64,000 nucleotides of DNA from positions 15,005,501 through 15,069,500 of the forward strand of contig CM062213.1 of NCBI GenBank assembly GCA_031216445.1. The letters run 5' to 3'. A model generated the notes under the pieces. That model was not told the DNA's origin. It made no database searches and was given only the letters and a program-made list of their open reading frames with translations. The position numbers were made by a program, and so were the translations under genes. Of this stretch, positions 10,931-23,100 are shown in pieces. This DNA comes from Lateolabrax maculatus (Eukaryota > Chordata > Actinopteri > Acropomatiformes > Lateolabracidae). How positions within the stretch are numbered: position 1 is the first letter of the stretch; each line of letters starts with the position of its first letter.

Positions 10931-11844
10931 TCATTAGGATTATTTAGGTATTATTTTTAAGCAGTAACTTTATCTATATGTACTACTAAACAGCTACAAA
11001 AGACATAAGAACAGAAAGATCAGATGAGAGTGGAACAATATAAACAAGCTTAAGGACAAGTTAAATGAAATCAAAGTGCATTAAGCAAAAAACAGAACAA
11101 TGGTTTAAGAAAATGGACTTTCAAAATGTGTTTTTAGCAACCCAGGATTACGTTTAGTGACAGCCTTTTTTTGTATGTCCAGTGCCAAAGTATAAAAAAA
11201 CTTCTCCCTTTCTTAAGATATCTGCATAGCAACTATGAAATAGTGGTTAAGAAAAGATCTTAGGGTTAATAAAAAAGCAAACATTAATAAAAGGTTGTGA
11301 CAGGAAGCAAATTCAGGTGCTTAGGTCACATACACTACACATCCATCCCCACCTCCACCCCCTTACTTTCCACTTTGTTACATAAAGGGAACATTACTGC
11401 CTGCACTGGCACTGAACGTTGACATTGGACATAAATCTTGTCCAATACGGACTTAATTCCAAGAGAAACTGGGATGGTTTTTACTGTAGTAGACATTTAA
11501 ATGAAAATAAAGAGCTACATTGCCTGGTTTCCTCTGGCAGGTGTTTCCAGAGATGAGGAGCCCAAACTGCAAAGACCGAGCCTCCTCTTATTTTTAGCCT
11601 ACCTAACTACAACTAGAGAAAAAATAATTAAGAGGCAGCTCCCATATATGCTTGGATAGGTTTTACCAACTCAGACAGGAATATAAGGAGTTGCAGTAAT
11701 CTAATCAAATATAAAGAAACCATGGGTTATAGTTCCCCAGAGCTCTGCAGATGAGAGGTTCTTTTTTGTTATGAAAAAAAGAACTGATTGATATCGTTGA
11801 ATCATTGTTGAAGTAATTTATCAAGGAAAATCATCATTGTAGGT

Positions 11845-11985
11845 TAAACATATTTCAGTTTTAGACTGTTGGTTAGACGAAAGGAGCAATCTGACAACAT
11901 AACCTGGGGCTGTGAGAACTTGTGATAGTTTTCTGACATTTATGGGCAAAATAATTCATGGCTCAATCAATTTATACAGAAAAGA
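11845..11985 (+). repeat. Interspersed repeat ('GACTGTTGGTTAGAC' family) copy
   Basis: Shares TTTTAGACTGTTGGTTAGAC, GAGCAATCTGACAACATAAC, TTTTCTGACATTTATGGGC and the terminal TCAATCAATTTAT region with the copies at 1234 and 1581. Confidence 0.6.
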
Positions 11986-13449
11986 ATTTTGAAATGTTAC
12001 AAAGGCGCAGGGAGCATAACTGAAAAAAAAAAACAAAGGTGAGGCACATGGTACATGTAGCTACCTGCCCCCAACCACCAGAGACAGCTAAAGTGCCGGA
12101 GTGATGCTTCACCTCGGACAAATGTAATAAAATATTTGGAAGCTGCCTCAAACATCTGGGATGAGATTGTTGGGTGAACTGGTGGAGCACTCAGTGTTAA
12201 TGCTGATGTGTGTGAGCACTGACTGCTATGAATTTTTCAGGAATCCAAGAGATAGTACAAGTGTGGCTGTGTGTGCACTTGAGTGTTTATTTCACATACA
12301 TAATGTGTGTGCCTAAGGAAGAGCGGCGAACACGTGCTTAGGCTGTGAACTCTGAGCAGTCGCTGAGCCACAGAGAAGTCTCTCAGTTGAATTCACCGTT
12401 AAAGACCAAACTACAAAGACAGAGAGAGACAGAGAGACTGACATAACACACAAAGGTGTGTGAGAGAGCGACATGGAGACAATCTTTAGAGAATGGATTT
12501 AAAGAGGAGGTGTCTGAGTGACAATGATGCAAATCAGTTTCTAAAAATGTACATCTGAATGAAATCCCCTCAGTCTAGTAGTAATTATTAGAGAAAAAAA
12601 ACTAATTAAAACATCGACTGTGAGGGTTTTTGACTGCCATCCTTCACCGCCAACCCTTTATTCAAAATCAAAGTAGTAGTTTATCCAATAAATTAGTTCA
12701 TGACCGAATACCTGTAAAACTAATGATATTCTCATCAGCGTCAGCTGCACTTTGTACTATGTTAGAATAGTAACATACTAAACTAAGATGGTGAACATGG
12801 TAAAAATAATACCTGCCAAATATCGGCACGCTAACGTTAGTCAAAGCACCACTGGGTCTAAGTACAACCTCGCAGATCCTTTTCTAACCCTTAACCAAGT
12901 GCTTTGAATCATTTGTAAGGGACAACGTTGTGACAGCAAGGTTAGAGATCAGGGTTTGGATGAGCAACTCTTTGATTCGATCAACACCCAGTAGGTGAAA
13001 AGTCTAGTAGCGAAAGACAAGTCTATCAACCTTAATGGAATAGGTAGAGTTAACGGTAGAAATCCACCCTAAAACCGAGTCACCCAACCAGTCCTCAAAA
13101 TCTCCCTGCTGCTCTCTAAGTTTGGAGCAGATCCAGAAAACACATTTGACTAGTTTTGTTCCCAGTCTGAGTGAGTCTTTAATAAATCACTGAAACAACA
13201 TGACAAAAGCAACATTAATTCTGTCAAAGTCTTTATTTGAATATTTAAATCTTTTCTTTAAACCACATGTAATCTTCACCCTGCCTACTGTATCTAATCG
13301 ACCTGCAGAGCAAACACACTGTACCTACGTAGGCAAGATTGTACTGTAAAAGCACTGAGGTGAGTCATTCGTGTGTTAACCCAGCCTTCACCTCTCTCTT
13401 ACACACACACACACACCGTCAGCCTCACCCCATTATATTACTATGACAG

Positions 13450-13700
13450 ATGAGAAGCAGCGCCATAAAGACAGATGGTCAAAAGTGGTTAAATAACACT
13501 AACGATCTGTTCTATCTCGTTAAAAGTTTCACTTTCCTTTACCACGTGCATTGGCACTGCCCGGTCGTCAAGTCCTTCTGGACAGAAGTGTTTAATTCAG
13601 TATCAGTAATTATGAATATAAACCTCTCTCCATGTCTGGTTGTTTGCTGGCTGGGGTCTAGGGCTCCACAGCTAAGGTCTAAAAAAGAGAAAAATTAAAG
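13450..13700 (+). pseudogene. LINE-1/Tx1-like ORF2 C-terminal fragment
   Basis: An 82-codon frame contains HVHWHCPVVKSFWTEVFN followed by hydrophobic sequence and CLVVCWLG. This matches the 'H..W.CP.V..FW..V...LLG' pattern that follows the reverse-transcriptase domain in L1-clade retrotransposons. The rest of the ORF is absent or decayed, so this is a dead 5'-truncated remnant. The assignment rests on that motif only. Confidence 0.6.
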
Positions 13701-13974
13701 AGAATGATTTTAATGAATTGAATGATTCCTACGTCAAACTGTTGTTAATAAATAGGTGGTTACTTGTACTTTTAAATATTCTTGGTATGGAATGAAAAGC
13801 AGATATGATCAGTGATACTAACTAACTAACTGGAAGATTTGTGATCAAGTGTGGAAATACCTTTCGACATAGTATTTGTATTTGAGATGATTTTGAAACT
13901 TTTTGAAACTCCCCTAACAGGTCAGGGAGACCCTATGCTCACCAATACAGACAATTAATGATAAAGAAAATTAA

Positions 13975-14125
13975 GAAAAAATTTGGTGATTTGGGATCAC
14001 CTCACACCACATGACGCACATTTCTCAGCATTTTCTGACATTTCTTTGACAAAATGTTTAATCAATTCATAACTGACAACTGACTATACAAATAATCATT
14101 AGTTGTAGCTTTAATATAGGTATGG
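13975..14125 (+). repeat. Interspersed repeat copy (3' half)
   Basis: Contains TTTCTCAGCATTTTCTGACA, then TTTAATCAATTCATAACTGA and the closing AATCATTAGTTGTAGCTTTA, which parallels the end of the copy at 1234-1525. Confidence 0.6.
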
Positions 14126-14274
14126 TAGTGTTATCACGCAAGCCTAATGCGCACTTCCCCTCAAATAAGTATATCCCAATAAAGTGTAACATAAGCTGCA
14201 ACGAATATGGTGCCTTGCTTTTAGAGACACCTCTAAGCTAGATTTCTGTTGAAAGGCTACCTTAAATTGTGTCT

Positions 14275-14306
14275 TTGTGTGTGTGCGTGTGTGTGTGTGT
14301 GTGTGT
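14275..14306. repeat. (GT)n microsatellite
   Basis: About 15 GT units with one GC interruption. Confidence 0.9.
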
Positions 14307-16449
14307 CAGAGCAGTCGACCTTTAGAGAGGCAGGTGATTTTAAGGTGAGGCGAGGCTCTGAGAACTGTTCTCCGAGTTATCACCAGGTTTGTTTTATGGG
14401 CCGGCCCATTGTAAAGTAGGTCATCAATTTGAAACTCTTGGCACACATTTACACACCTTGAAGCATGTGGGAGCTGGTTTATTTGTGTTACCTGAGCAGT
14501 CAGGTCATGTGTGATTTAGAGCAGACATTGGAGCATTTACCTTACACTACAGACACTGTAGGTTCATATTCTACTGTGAAGACTTTTTTCTTAGAGCTGA
14601 AGTGGTCCTAACTATATTTAGTAAATAGAAATTAGAGACTAAATTAGCAAAATCTGGCTGAGCAGCAGAACAAAGTTAGGTTTTTGAAATACAGATATAG
14701 ACTGATGATAAGAGGGCAGGAGAAATTGCTTTTTTGAAGTACTGCAGCTCAGTCTACAGTCTAGTTGGTCAACAAGATTAAAAACCTTTATTTGGTGCAT
14801 TGTCTTGCACCAGAAGAAAAATAAATAAAAATAAACCTCACTCCCTCCATCCATTCACTCTCATTGGGATCAAATGGAAAAAAATGGGTTTGGAGCAGAA
14901 GCCGAAGCGTGGGTTGGAGGAGCATAGCGCCAAACCTCAGCCGCTGCCGACAAGCACGGCTCAGTCTCAAAGGGGGAAGGAGTCGGAGGCGGTGAGGGGA
15001 GGGGGGCGAGAGGGGAGGAGGGTTGAAGCAGGAAATGAGGCACTGGGGAGTTTTGCCAAATCCAGCAGTGGTCAGAGAAGACATAGCGGGGCTGAGGCTG
15101 AAACAAGTTTCTCCTCTTTTAAAAGTGAAAACTGTACATACAGTAGTTTTTATATCATTAATGAGGCCTTTTCAACTCAGAGATGCATAATGAAGGCTTT
15201 CCTACTGCAATATTTAAAAAGAATATGTTCTATACACACACATGTATTTGTTCAACTGTGGCTGATCATACCCAAATTTAATGTTTGTTACCTTCAGACA
15301 GGTGGTAGACAAATGCATCTTGTCTCTTTATAAATAACAGCAGATATAATAGCAGATGATGGCCTAAACCAGAGGTTCCCTCTAGCTTGCGGACCAGTCC
15401 CGGGGTACTGGGCTGAGGAAACCATATGATTCAGCTAAAAAGCTGAATAATAATCCAGTCTTAAAAAACATTATGGGCAATTATAGGCTACTTTTGAACT
15501 AATATCCTTGAACCTGGTACAGTAAGTGCTGTATTTTAACTCATTGATCCGTGTTACACCTCCTATGACAATATACAGATTTTCAAGACGCAAGGTAACC
15601 AGAGTGACTTCTATACAAACTATTTGCAACCAGAGGAGTCGCCCCTTGCTTGCTGTTAAAGAAAATGCAGGTTTAGGGCACTTTCACATTGGCTCCACTT
15701 TCCAGACCAGGATGTTGCCGCTTGGTTAGTGGAGGTGGTGTCAATTTCAAGATAGGTTTCCCACCTAAGCTATGTGACACTGCAGAAAGGCAAAACGTTC
15801 TGAAAAACAACACGGCTTAATTTATTAGCTCATGTTGCTGTGAAAACTCACATATCTGCTGATCGCCATAACATTCAGAACATTCAAAGTAACATGTGAT
15901 TGTAATTGTGATTAACTTCTGGCACCAGCTGTATTTATGAACGTCTCTTTGGGCTTGTAAAAACGTATAGTGCACCTGCTTTTCTGTGACTCACTGGAAA
16001 CTCTTGTACATGGTTATTCTATGTTTTTAAACTGTGGTTCCTCAAATCTGTTCCGTGTATTTTATAGCCTCTCATTTCTTTCCTAGAACTACAAAATGTC
16101 CAGTTTCCCCTCAGCTCACTGAGCAGTGACCACTGCGCTGTTGCAACGACCATTTCAGCAATGGTCACCAAAGACAAATTATAACAGACTAGCACAACTT
16201 CTAAGAATACGCACTGGCAATGCACGTTTTGGGAAAGCTGTCTGTTTTTCATCTCGCAGCCACAGTAAAATTGTGTCGCAGCGCAACTTCCACCTGCTGC
16301 AACAGGGCACAGCAGCCCGGCGGTGAGAGAAGCCGGGTACCATTTCAGGCTCACAAATCTGTCGGAATAAGACACAATGTTTGAGGAAACAAAAAGCCAA
16401 GAGGAGCAGGAGAGAACAAAAACCTGACACACTGAACTACTAAAGCACT

Positions 16450-16600
16450 AAAACACACACTGACACACACAGAAACACACACACACACACACACTCAGGC
16501 AAGCAGTGGCAGCAACCACAGCACACCAGGAAAAACATATCCAGATGTTCTCCTCATAGGATCACCAACCCCCTCCTACACACACACACACACACTTGTG
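16450..16600. repeat. CA-rich low-complexity region
   Basis: Two imperfect CA runs (about 16453-16496 and 16577-16593), separated by non-repetitive sequence. Confidence 0.85.
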
Positions 16601-16664
16601 GGCCACACATGGGCTACATATTACAGAGGCCTGCTCTCCAACTTCTCCTTTCTCCCCTTTCTTT

Positions 16665-16835
16665 CTCATGTGCACACACACGCACCGGTACAGCTATACT
16701 TTTGAGGACTGTTGACACAAAGGCCCTAGCTCTAACCTTAACCATCACAACTAAATCGCTAACCCCAATTGTTTTGAGGCTGCTTTGGTGGGGGTGTGTT
16801 ACTTCAAGTACCGGTGAGACATACAATCCAGGAAG
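16665..16835 (+). repeat. GTGAGGAC/CTAACCTTAACC repeat, 5' part
   Basis: Starts in CA repeats, then shows TATACTTTTGAGGACTGTTG, AAGGCCCTAGCTCTAACC and TTAACCATCACAACTAAATC, the same order as 26420-26500. The segment is also bounded by the inverted pair CACCGGTAC (16683-16691) and GTACCGGTG (16808-16816). Confidence 0.55.
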
Positions 16836-17040
16836 TCGGTTTGAGTAACAAATCCATCACTTTGAAGGCTTATCAGATGCTAAATCACTGTCCCAGGGTA
16901 TTATAAACCTCTCTGCAAAACTTCATAACTTTGAAAAGTTATCACAAAAGCTATCATTTTATCTTTCGTCACAAAAATCCTAACGATGGACAGGTAAACA
17001 ACGAACGATCGATGTCAACCAACTGGCCTCATTCAAATGA

Positions 17041-17325
17041 ATGAACGATAAATCTGCCAGTAATTTTCTTGATTTTTCAGCAAAGACTGACAAAGGTGAC
17101 TTCTTTAAAATAGGTGTTTTGTCAAAACAACAGTCCAAAAACAAGATGTTCATTTCACAGTGATATGAAACTGAGAAAAGCAGTAAATCCTCACAGTAGA
17201 GAAGCTGGAACCAAAGAACGGTTGGTATCTCTACTTGAAAAAAAATTACTTAAACAACTCATCAGACAGTTTCAGGGTAGTGAAGTAATTTTCTGTCAAT
17301 CCACTAATTGATATGTGACAATTTC
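17041..17325 (-). repeat. Interspersed repeat ('TTTGGACTGTTG' family), minus-strand copy
   Basis: The reverse complement carries TTTTTGGACTGTTGTTTTGA, AGGATTTACTGCTTTTCTCA, TTTCATATCACTGTGAAATG and the ATTAGTGGATTGACAGAAAA region. Confidence 0.6.
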
Positions 17326-17329
17326 TTTC

Positions 17330-17515
17330 AGCTCCAAGATTAATCTCAACCTAATTCTTATTTTAACATTTAAAACAAGTCTTAACCCCTCGAATGTCTG
17401 GCCAAAAGTGAGGACTAGCCATAATGTCTTCACATTGCAGAAATGTCCTTACTCAAGGTTTCAATCTAAACTTGGTCCCCACAAAGAACAGTTTAGAAGA
17501 GCGCGCGCGCACACA

Positions 17516-17592
<77 letters not shown>
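17330..17592 (+). repeat. GTGAGGAC repeat, 3' part, ending in a long (CA)n run
   Basis: Contains AACAAGTCTTAACCCCTCGA, AAAGTGAGGACTAGCCATAA, AAATGTCCTTACTCAAGG and TTGGTCCCCACAAAGAACAG, and runs straight into GCGCGC and CA repeats at 17501-17592. The same order occurs at 26540-26738. The CA tract is about 45 units. Confidence 0.7.
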
Positions 17593-17593
<1 letters not shown>

Positions 17594-17705
17594 CAAGACT
17601 TGCAGTTATTGAACCCACTCTTTCAGCCCCTCCTCTCCTCCACTAGAGCTCCTGGCAGGCCGTCTGGTTGAGGCCCATAGTAAAGGGAGCCGTTTTCTCT
17701 GGCAT

Positions 17706-17708
<3 letters not shown>

Positions 17709-17783
<75 letters not shown>
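17709..17783. repeat. (TG)n microsatellite facing the (CA)n at 17501-17592
   Basis: About 37 TG units with one TATG interruption. It begins 116 bp after the CA run ends; the two runs are complementary in inverted orientation. Confidence 0.95.
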
Positions 17784-17785
<2 letters not shown>

Positions 17786-18539
17786 TCAGGCCCCAGACAG
17801 GAAGGAAGAGAGTGGGCCCGGCAGCACAGCTCCAGAATTCCGGTTTTGTTTTTCTTCTTTTTCCATCAGTGCGGAGCCGGGTCTTAAAGAAACAGTCATT
17901 AATATTTTCCCCTCTTAATGACGCCACACTGTTCTCCGAGAGAGACCTCCACAATAGGACTCAGTATGATTAATTGCTTTAGTATGTAAACATATTACCA
18001 GTTTGTTAAATGAATGAATAGTTCTTTTATGGCTGAAATGAATAGTTCCTCGAGAAAGCACAGCGTGCGTCTAAGCGTAGCCTCAGGCTCATTTTCAATA
18101 CAGCTTCTTAAAATAAAAAAGTATTGATCCAGCATCAGCGGTCAGGTTACATAAATTACTCGGGGGGGTGAAACATAAGGCTTTTTGACACAACCAAGGC
18201 AGGTGTATTTAGCTACCACCCCCATGCTTTTGTAATAAATCCTCACTCAAAATCTGGCAAAGAAAGGGTTGAAAATGTTTGGCTTTGAGCGATGGATGAC
18301 AAAGGCTCATGATCTCAACGTCCCTGCTGACGACAATAAAGTCAGGAAAGTCGTGATTTCTCTGGTAACTGTACAGGCTCTGTGGGCCAATCAGAGCAGG
18401 AAACGGTCTCTTTAAAGTAACCGGTGACATCAGCAATTTGGCAACGATTAGGAAAACAAACTCTTTCACTCAATACACAAACAGAGCTCAGTGTTGTGAA
18501 AGAGCAACCGGAATCCTTTTATCAACTAATTCAAGTCAG

Positions 18540-20065
18540 CGATAAGAGTGAAAAACATTTATTAAGAAGGTACACAATAAGTTACTGTCACTGTCTAAAA
18601 GTTGCAGGATATAAAAAGAGGACGGAACAAAATGCTTATCTTTCAAGCTGCAGTAATTACAATCAGCCCTTCTGCACCCACAGAACATCCAACTTAAAAA
18701 CCAATGCAAATAGCACCATCCATTTAAATCTATTAACTTAAGAACGCCGTTATTTTAAATTCTTTTCATTGTTAACAATCCAGTGAGAAGACCAAAACCA
18801 ACAATGTGTTAGTTCATCTTTCAATACTTTCGCAACTTTCCTAGCCTGTCTGTGGCTTTTCGCCTCCGTTCCTACTGTAAATCTTTCAAAACAGAACACA
18901 AATGTATAATTTCATTGTTTTTAAAAAGGAAAAATATATTCATTAAACAGCATCACTCAAACAGAAGAAAATAGTGCATTCAATCCCACATACACAAGAC
19001 AGTATATGTGGGATCGACCTAATGAAGGAACATGTCACCCAGTGCAATGGTGTACAGTATTTGGACAACAAAGGAGGTCAATGGCACAGAAGAACAAACT
19101 ATACCAGACTTTAGCTACACAGACAATATTGTTATGAGGATCAATTCATTGTTGCTTTTTGGTCTTTTCACAGGATTTGTTGATGATAAGAAAAATACAG
19201 AATATCACCAGACTTATTCTGTAAAAACAACAAAGACTGTTTCAAATGTACCAATCTGGACATAAAGTTTCTTCATATAAGACACATAAAGGCACCGCAT
19301 TGGCTCTACAGTAACTGTTTAGTTAATTGATTTAAAACAGTATCAGTACCTCTACTAATGATGGCAGGTGAACAAAAATCAAATGATCTGTGGACAGCAA
19401 ACTTAGGGAATAAGGTCATATAACAAGGCTGATAACAAACGTCCCTATTTTAATTACTTTTTCAATGAGCCTCTTTTCTCTAATTAAAAAATGATTAAAA
19501 TCCTTTACTGGCGTGCGTGCAAGTAAAACAGTCAGCGTGCTCTCTGTACAGTTTGGCTGTATTTCAATGAAAAAGGGCATTTGACAAACGCCTTTCTGGG
19601 TGAGTCTGCACACACGAATACAGCTAAATCGTCCACACGTGCAGTGCATAAGCAAGTACGACGGTCCCTTACATGTGTCTACACTTTTGCCGCCATACTG
19701 CGCACACACTCATACACCCCCCCCACACACACACACACACACTCACAGTTACAGTCACTAGCAGCAGGTCCTTTGTCAGCAGAAAAGAGACTGCGCTCTC
19801 AGCACTGTTGTAGAGGAAGAACTTCTCTAATATTCAACTCCTTCACTTCTGATATATCTTTGTAAAAGACACAGTACATCAGCAGTGAGGCTCAGTGTGC
19901 ATTTAAAGTCCATTCAGGAAAACGGTCTGGGTCACCGCATCAGTGTGTAGGATCACACATTTTAAGTGTGATCTTAAGAGAAAGTACTGTATATGCGTTT
20001 CTGTTTATGGTGTTTCTGTGACCCCATTTTCCTCACAGCTCGACCTCCCTCTAATGCCGCCATCT
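18540..20065 (-). other. poc1a: Probable POC1A 3' UTR
   Basis: Sequence downstream of the POC1A stop codon on the minus strand. An AATAAA hexamer on the minus strand at 18563-18558 would give a 3' UTR of about 1.5 kb; an ATTAAA variant near 19450 is an alternative end. It includes a short CA run (19724-19744). The actual cleavage site is not proven by sequence. Confidence 0.45.
18558..18563 (-). terminator. poc1a: Candidate polyadenylation signal AATAAA for POC1A
   Basis: Perfect hexamer on the coding strand about 1.5 kb after the stop codon. The hexamer is frequent by chance in AT-rich DNA, so the assignment is tentative. Confidence 0.4.
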
Positions 20066-20176
20066 TTAGGCCTCCTCTCGTCTCTGGAGATGCAGACCGA
20101 TCTCCATCTGGTTCTCCAAACACTCTTTGAGCTTGTCCTCTGTCAGCGTCAGCCGCTGCTCCAAAATCGAAACCGT
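20066..20176 (-). CDS. poc1a: POC1A exon 11 (C-terminal coiled coil, stop codon)
   Basis: 111 bp, acceptor ccttccag|ACGGTT, encoding [20 protein letters not shown], then [16 protein letters not shown] and TAA at 20068-20066. The heptad-like spacing continues the helix begun in exon 10. Confidence 0.95.
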   Translation of the reverse strand, partial: TVSILEQRLTLTEDKLKECLENQMEIGLHLQRREEA

Positions 20177-23100
20177 CTGGAAGGAGGCAGAGAGGGGAGA
20201 GGAGCAAGACAAAGAAAGAAAGGGGGAAGGAAGGAGATGGATAAGAGAGAAAGAGCATGTTAGAGAGGGCTGTACAGCATCAGCCTGACAGTAATGACTA
20301 TATAATGGCTGTGTTTGTGTGTGTGAAAGAGGCAGTTTGTGTGTGTTTGAGACAGATGTTGTGCGTGCAAGACAATCCATCTGATTATCGTAGAGAGATC
20401 TGCTGCTTGAGCCGAAAACACCAGAGTTTCTGTGTCTGGCACGCACTCTCTCTTGTTCTCCCTCTCACACAGTTGCATAAACACACTTATGCACACACAG
20501 AATACAAGAAAGTCGCTATCTGAAACAGGATGGGTACGTGTGGGTAGTGAGATCACAGTGTGACATACTTTTCCTCTCAGCATCCTCCATCAGTGACAGA
20601 ATTTCTTTATATTGGTGCTTGTACATTTGAGTATTGTGTCATCTGATCCTGTTTATCAAAGGAGCCTCCAGGTGTAATTTCCAGGGGTGACACCATCTGA
20701 ATGAAGAGATTACTGACGATAAAACTGGCTTTTCTAACTTTTATTCAATCCGAGCGTCGCCAGCGAACATTAAGGCAACAACTAAACCAGCCTTTTATCA
20801 TCTAAAAAGAGAGTAGACATTTGAAGATTCATGACCAGACAAGATACGTATTCATGTCTTCAGAGTTCAAACAAGAACCAGGAAAACTAAGCAAAGTACT
20901 GATTGTTAGTTAACAGAGCGCTTATTATTAATTACTAGTTCTGTCCAATGATATTTTGTTTACATAACATAAACAAAGTTTCAAAGAAGACAAACTGAGG
21001 AAATTAAGTCATTGTTTAGTTTATATTGTTGGATAAATGCACTTGCAGATCTAAATGATGTGCCTTTGACTAATTTATTTCCTGTACTGCACTTTTTTTT
21101 CCTTCAAACTGTATTAGTATATTGTCTGTCAGTATCTATTATGCTTTGTCTGTTTACATTGCTTCTTTCATTTAATTTAATTCTACTCTAACTGATTTTA
21201 TTTTTGTCTTCTCTTTACATTATAAATATAAAAGCACTTTAAATCTTCTCCGTGTTTGAAAGGTGCTATACAGACAAACTTGCCGTGCCTTGCAATTATA
21301 ACTATGGACAAGGACATGGGTCTAAAGTGTTTTTGCTCTTTTATTATAGTTGAATCATTGAATAAATCTGCAAGATGACTGAGATATAAAACATGAATGA
21401 CAGTTGTGCTACTGCAAACTAAAGAAATCTGCAGGAGAAAAAGTGATAAAACAAGGGAAACAGTATTAAAAAAAAAATTCAAAGTAATTTGAATGACTCT
21501 TCTTCTGGAAACACGAAGTGTCGACAGTTTCCTCTGAATCTCTGACATAATTGTTTACCGAGCTCATGTTGTCTGGTGACAAACACAATCCCAGCTAGTA
21601 AGCATTTTTGGGTAGTAGTGATTGGCAACAAAATTTGGTTCAGGGCAGCAACAATCAAACAGAAAACATGTCATAAAGCTCTCTAGATTTGGGCCAGTGA
21701 CTGAAAGATAAGTCAACATGTCTTGACCTATAATTTTATGTCCCGAGTATAATTCTGAAATTGCTAGAAAGCAGCACAGAGAGGAGTCAATCCCAGCGCA
21801 TTTCTCAAAATATAACCAGATGTGTATGAGACGCTGCATTTGATGGATATAGGGAGGCGTGAAAAAAAGAAAAACAATTCCTCAAAAGGGATCAGTTTTC
21901 ACAAACTTTCCGGTGTGAATCGTTTCATTGAAAAACAACCTGATGCTGGGTTTATTCATTAAAACTATACAGTGGGTAATTGAAAACTATTCTAGGATAC
22001 ACACCTCAAATGAAGGGTCTAAATAATAGGATCTTGATGATGAATGTTCTCCTTCTCTCTTATTTTCTCTTATTTCTTCATGTCCTTCTTTCACATTTAA
22101 TTGTCATTTGATACAATCAGAACAATGCTTGTAACAATATCATTGACTGGAGAAGCTCTTACTTGACAAATAGTCATTAGATTTCTAAAGACTACTTGAT
22201 TATTTGATTAAATAAAATAAATGTGTTTAATTATTTATTCAACAGATCTATTGCGTATTTAAAACCAAAGCATATGTGTATGTCGTCATGCCAAAAAACC
22301 TCCACAACACATGTTGCCATCCATACAGCCTGAAAGACTTGGAGCAACAGACAGTTCTTAATAAAAGTAAAAAGCAAGAAATCCAGAGACAGCTTTAAGA
22401 AATAGGACAGGAAATACACACTTAATATTCAGATTCAAATGTACTCTTAATACGTTATGTAAATGCTTTAGTCTGATCATCTTAACTGAGTCAACATCAA
22501 GCCATCATAAGCATAATCAGATTTCAAGATACTAACCACAACATTTTCAGTACAGGCGTAATTTGATTGTTGGACCAAATTCATCAATGTGTGATGACTG
22601 AAAGATGTGTCATGTAGGCGTCACACATTCATTTGGACGTTAAGAGCCAAAGTCGTGACGTCACGTCCGGGCTCCACTGGCTCCTGTAACTCAATACAAT
22701 CTGTTATTGAGCAATTTTTTCATCTGGAGTGTACTTTCAATATTCTACAACAAATCTGCATCCCCTACAGCAGCTGCTATTAGGAATTGAAGCCTTACTT
22801 TGTGAGAAGAGAAAAAACTACAGCTCCCATGAACATTTACAAGCATGGCAGCACAGGTACTTGCGCCATAGTAACTTGATTTTGTCTTTATCCATAAACA
22901 ATTTTTTGGTTATAATCTCTGCCAGTTAAAAACGTTTAAACTACCATTGTTATCAAACACCAGAAGTAAGCCACATGGCAAACTGTTGAGAAAGCTCTAA
23001 TCCAAGCCTGTATTTTTTATTATTTAAATTGTTACAAATGTATTCTTACTGAAAAACCGAACCGGGAAGTTCCGGTTTCACTTCAGCTCTCGATAATGTC

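Larger units (their letters stand above)
5151..18539. other. Intergenic region between DUSP7 and the POC1A 3' end
   Basis: Mostly AT-rich, with no recognised gene on either strand. It contains interspersed repeats (7200, 11845, 13975, 17041), LINE-like remains (7400-7600, 10850-10930, 13450-13700), the GTGAGGAC/CA-ended repeats (16665, 17330) and several CA/TG microsatellites. Stretches 5151-7190, 8400-10840 and 14310-16440 show nothing I can name; short reading frames there have no recognisable protein features. Confidence 0.6.

Noticed and set aside
17315..17973. Frames of 62-118 codons encoding poly-(His-Thr) or poly-(Cys-Val)
   Set aside because: Translations of CA/TG microsatellites. 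The same applies to frames near 26590, 37162, 45129-45618 and 47662.
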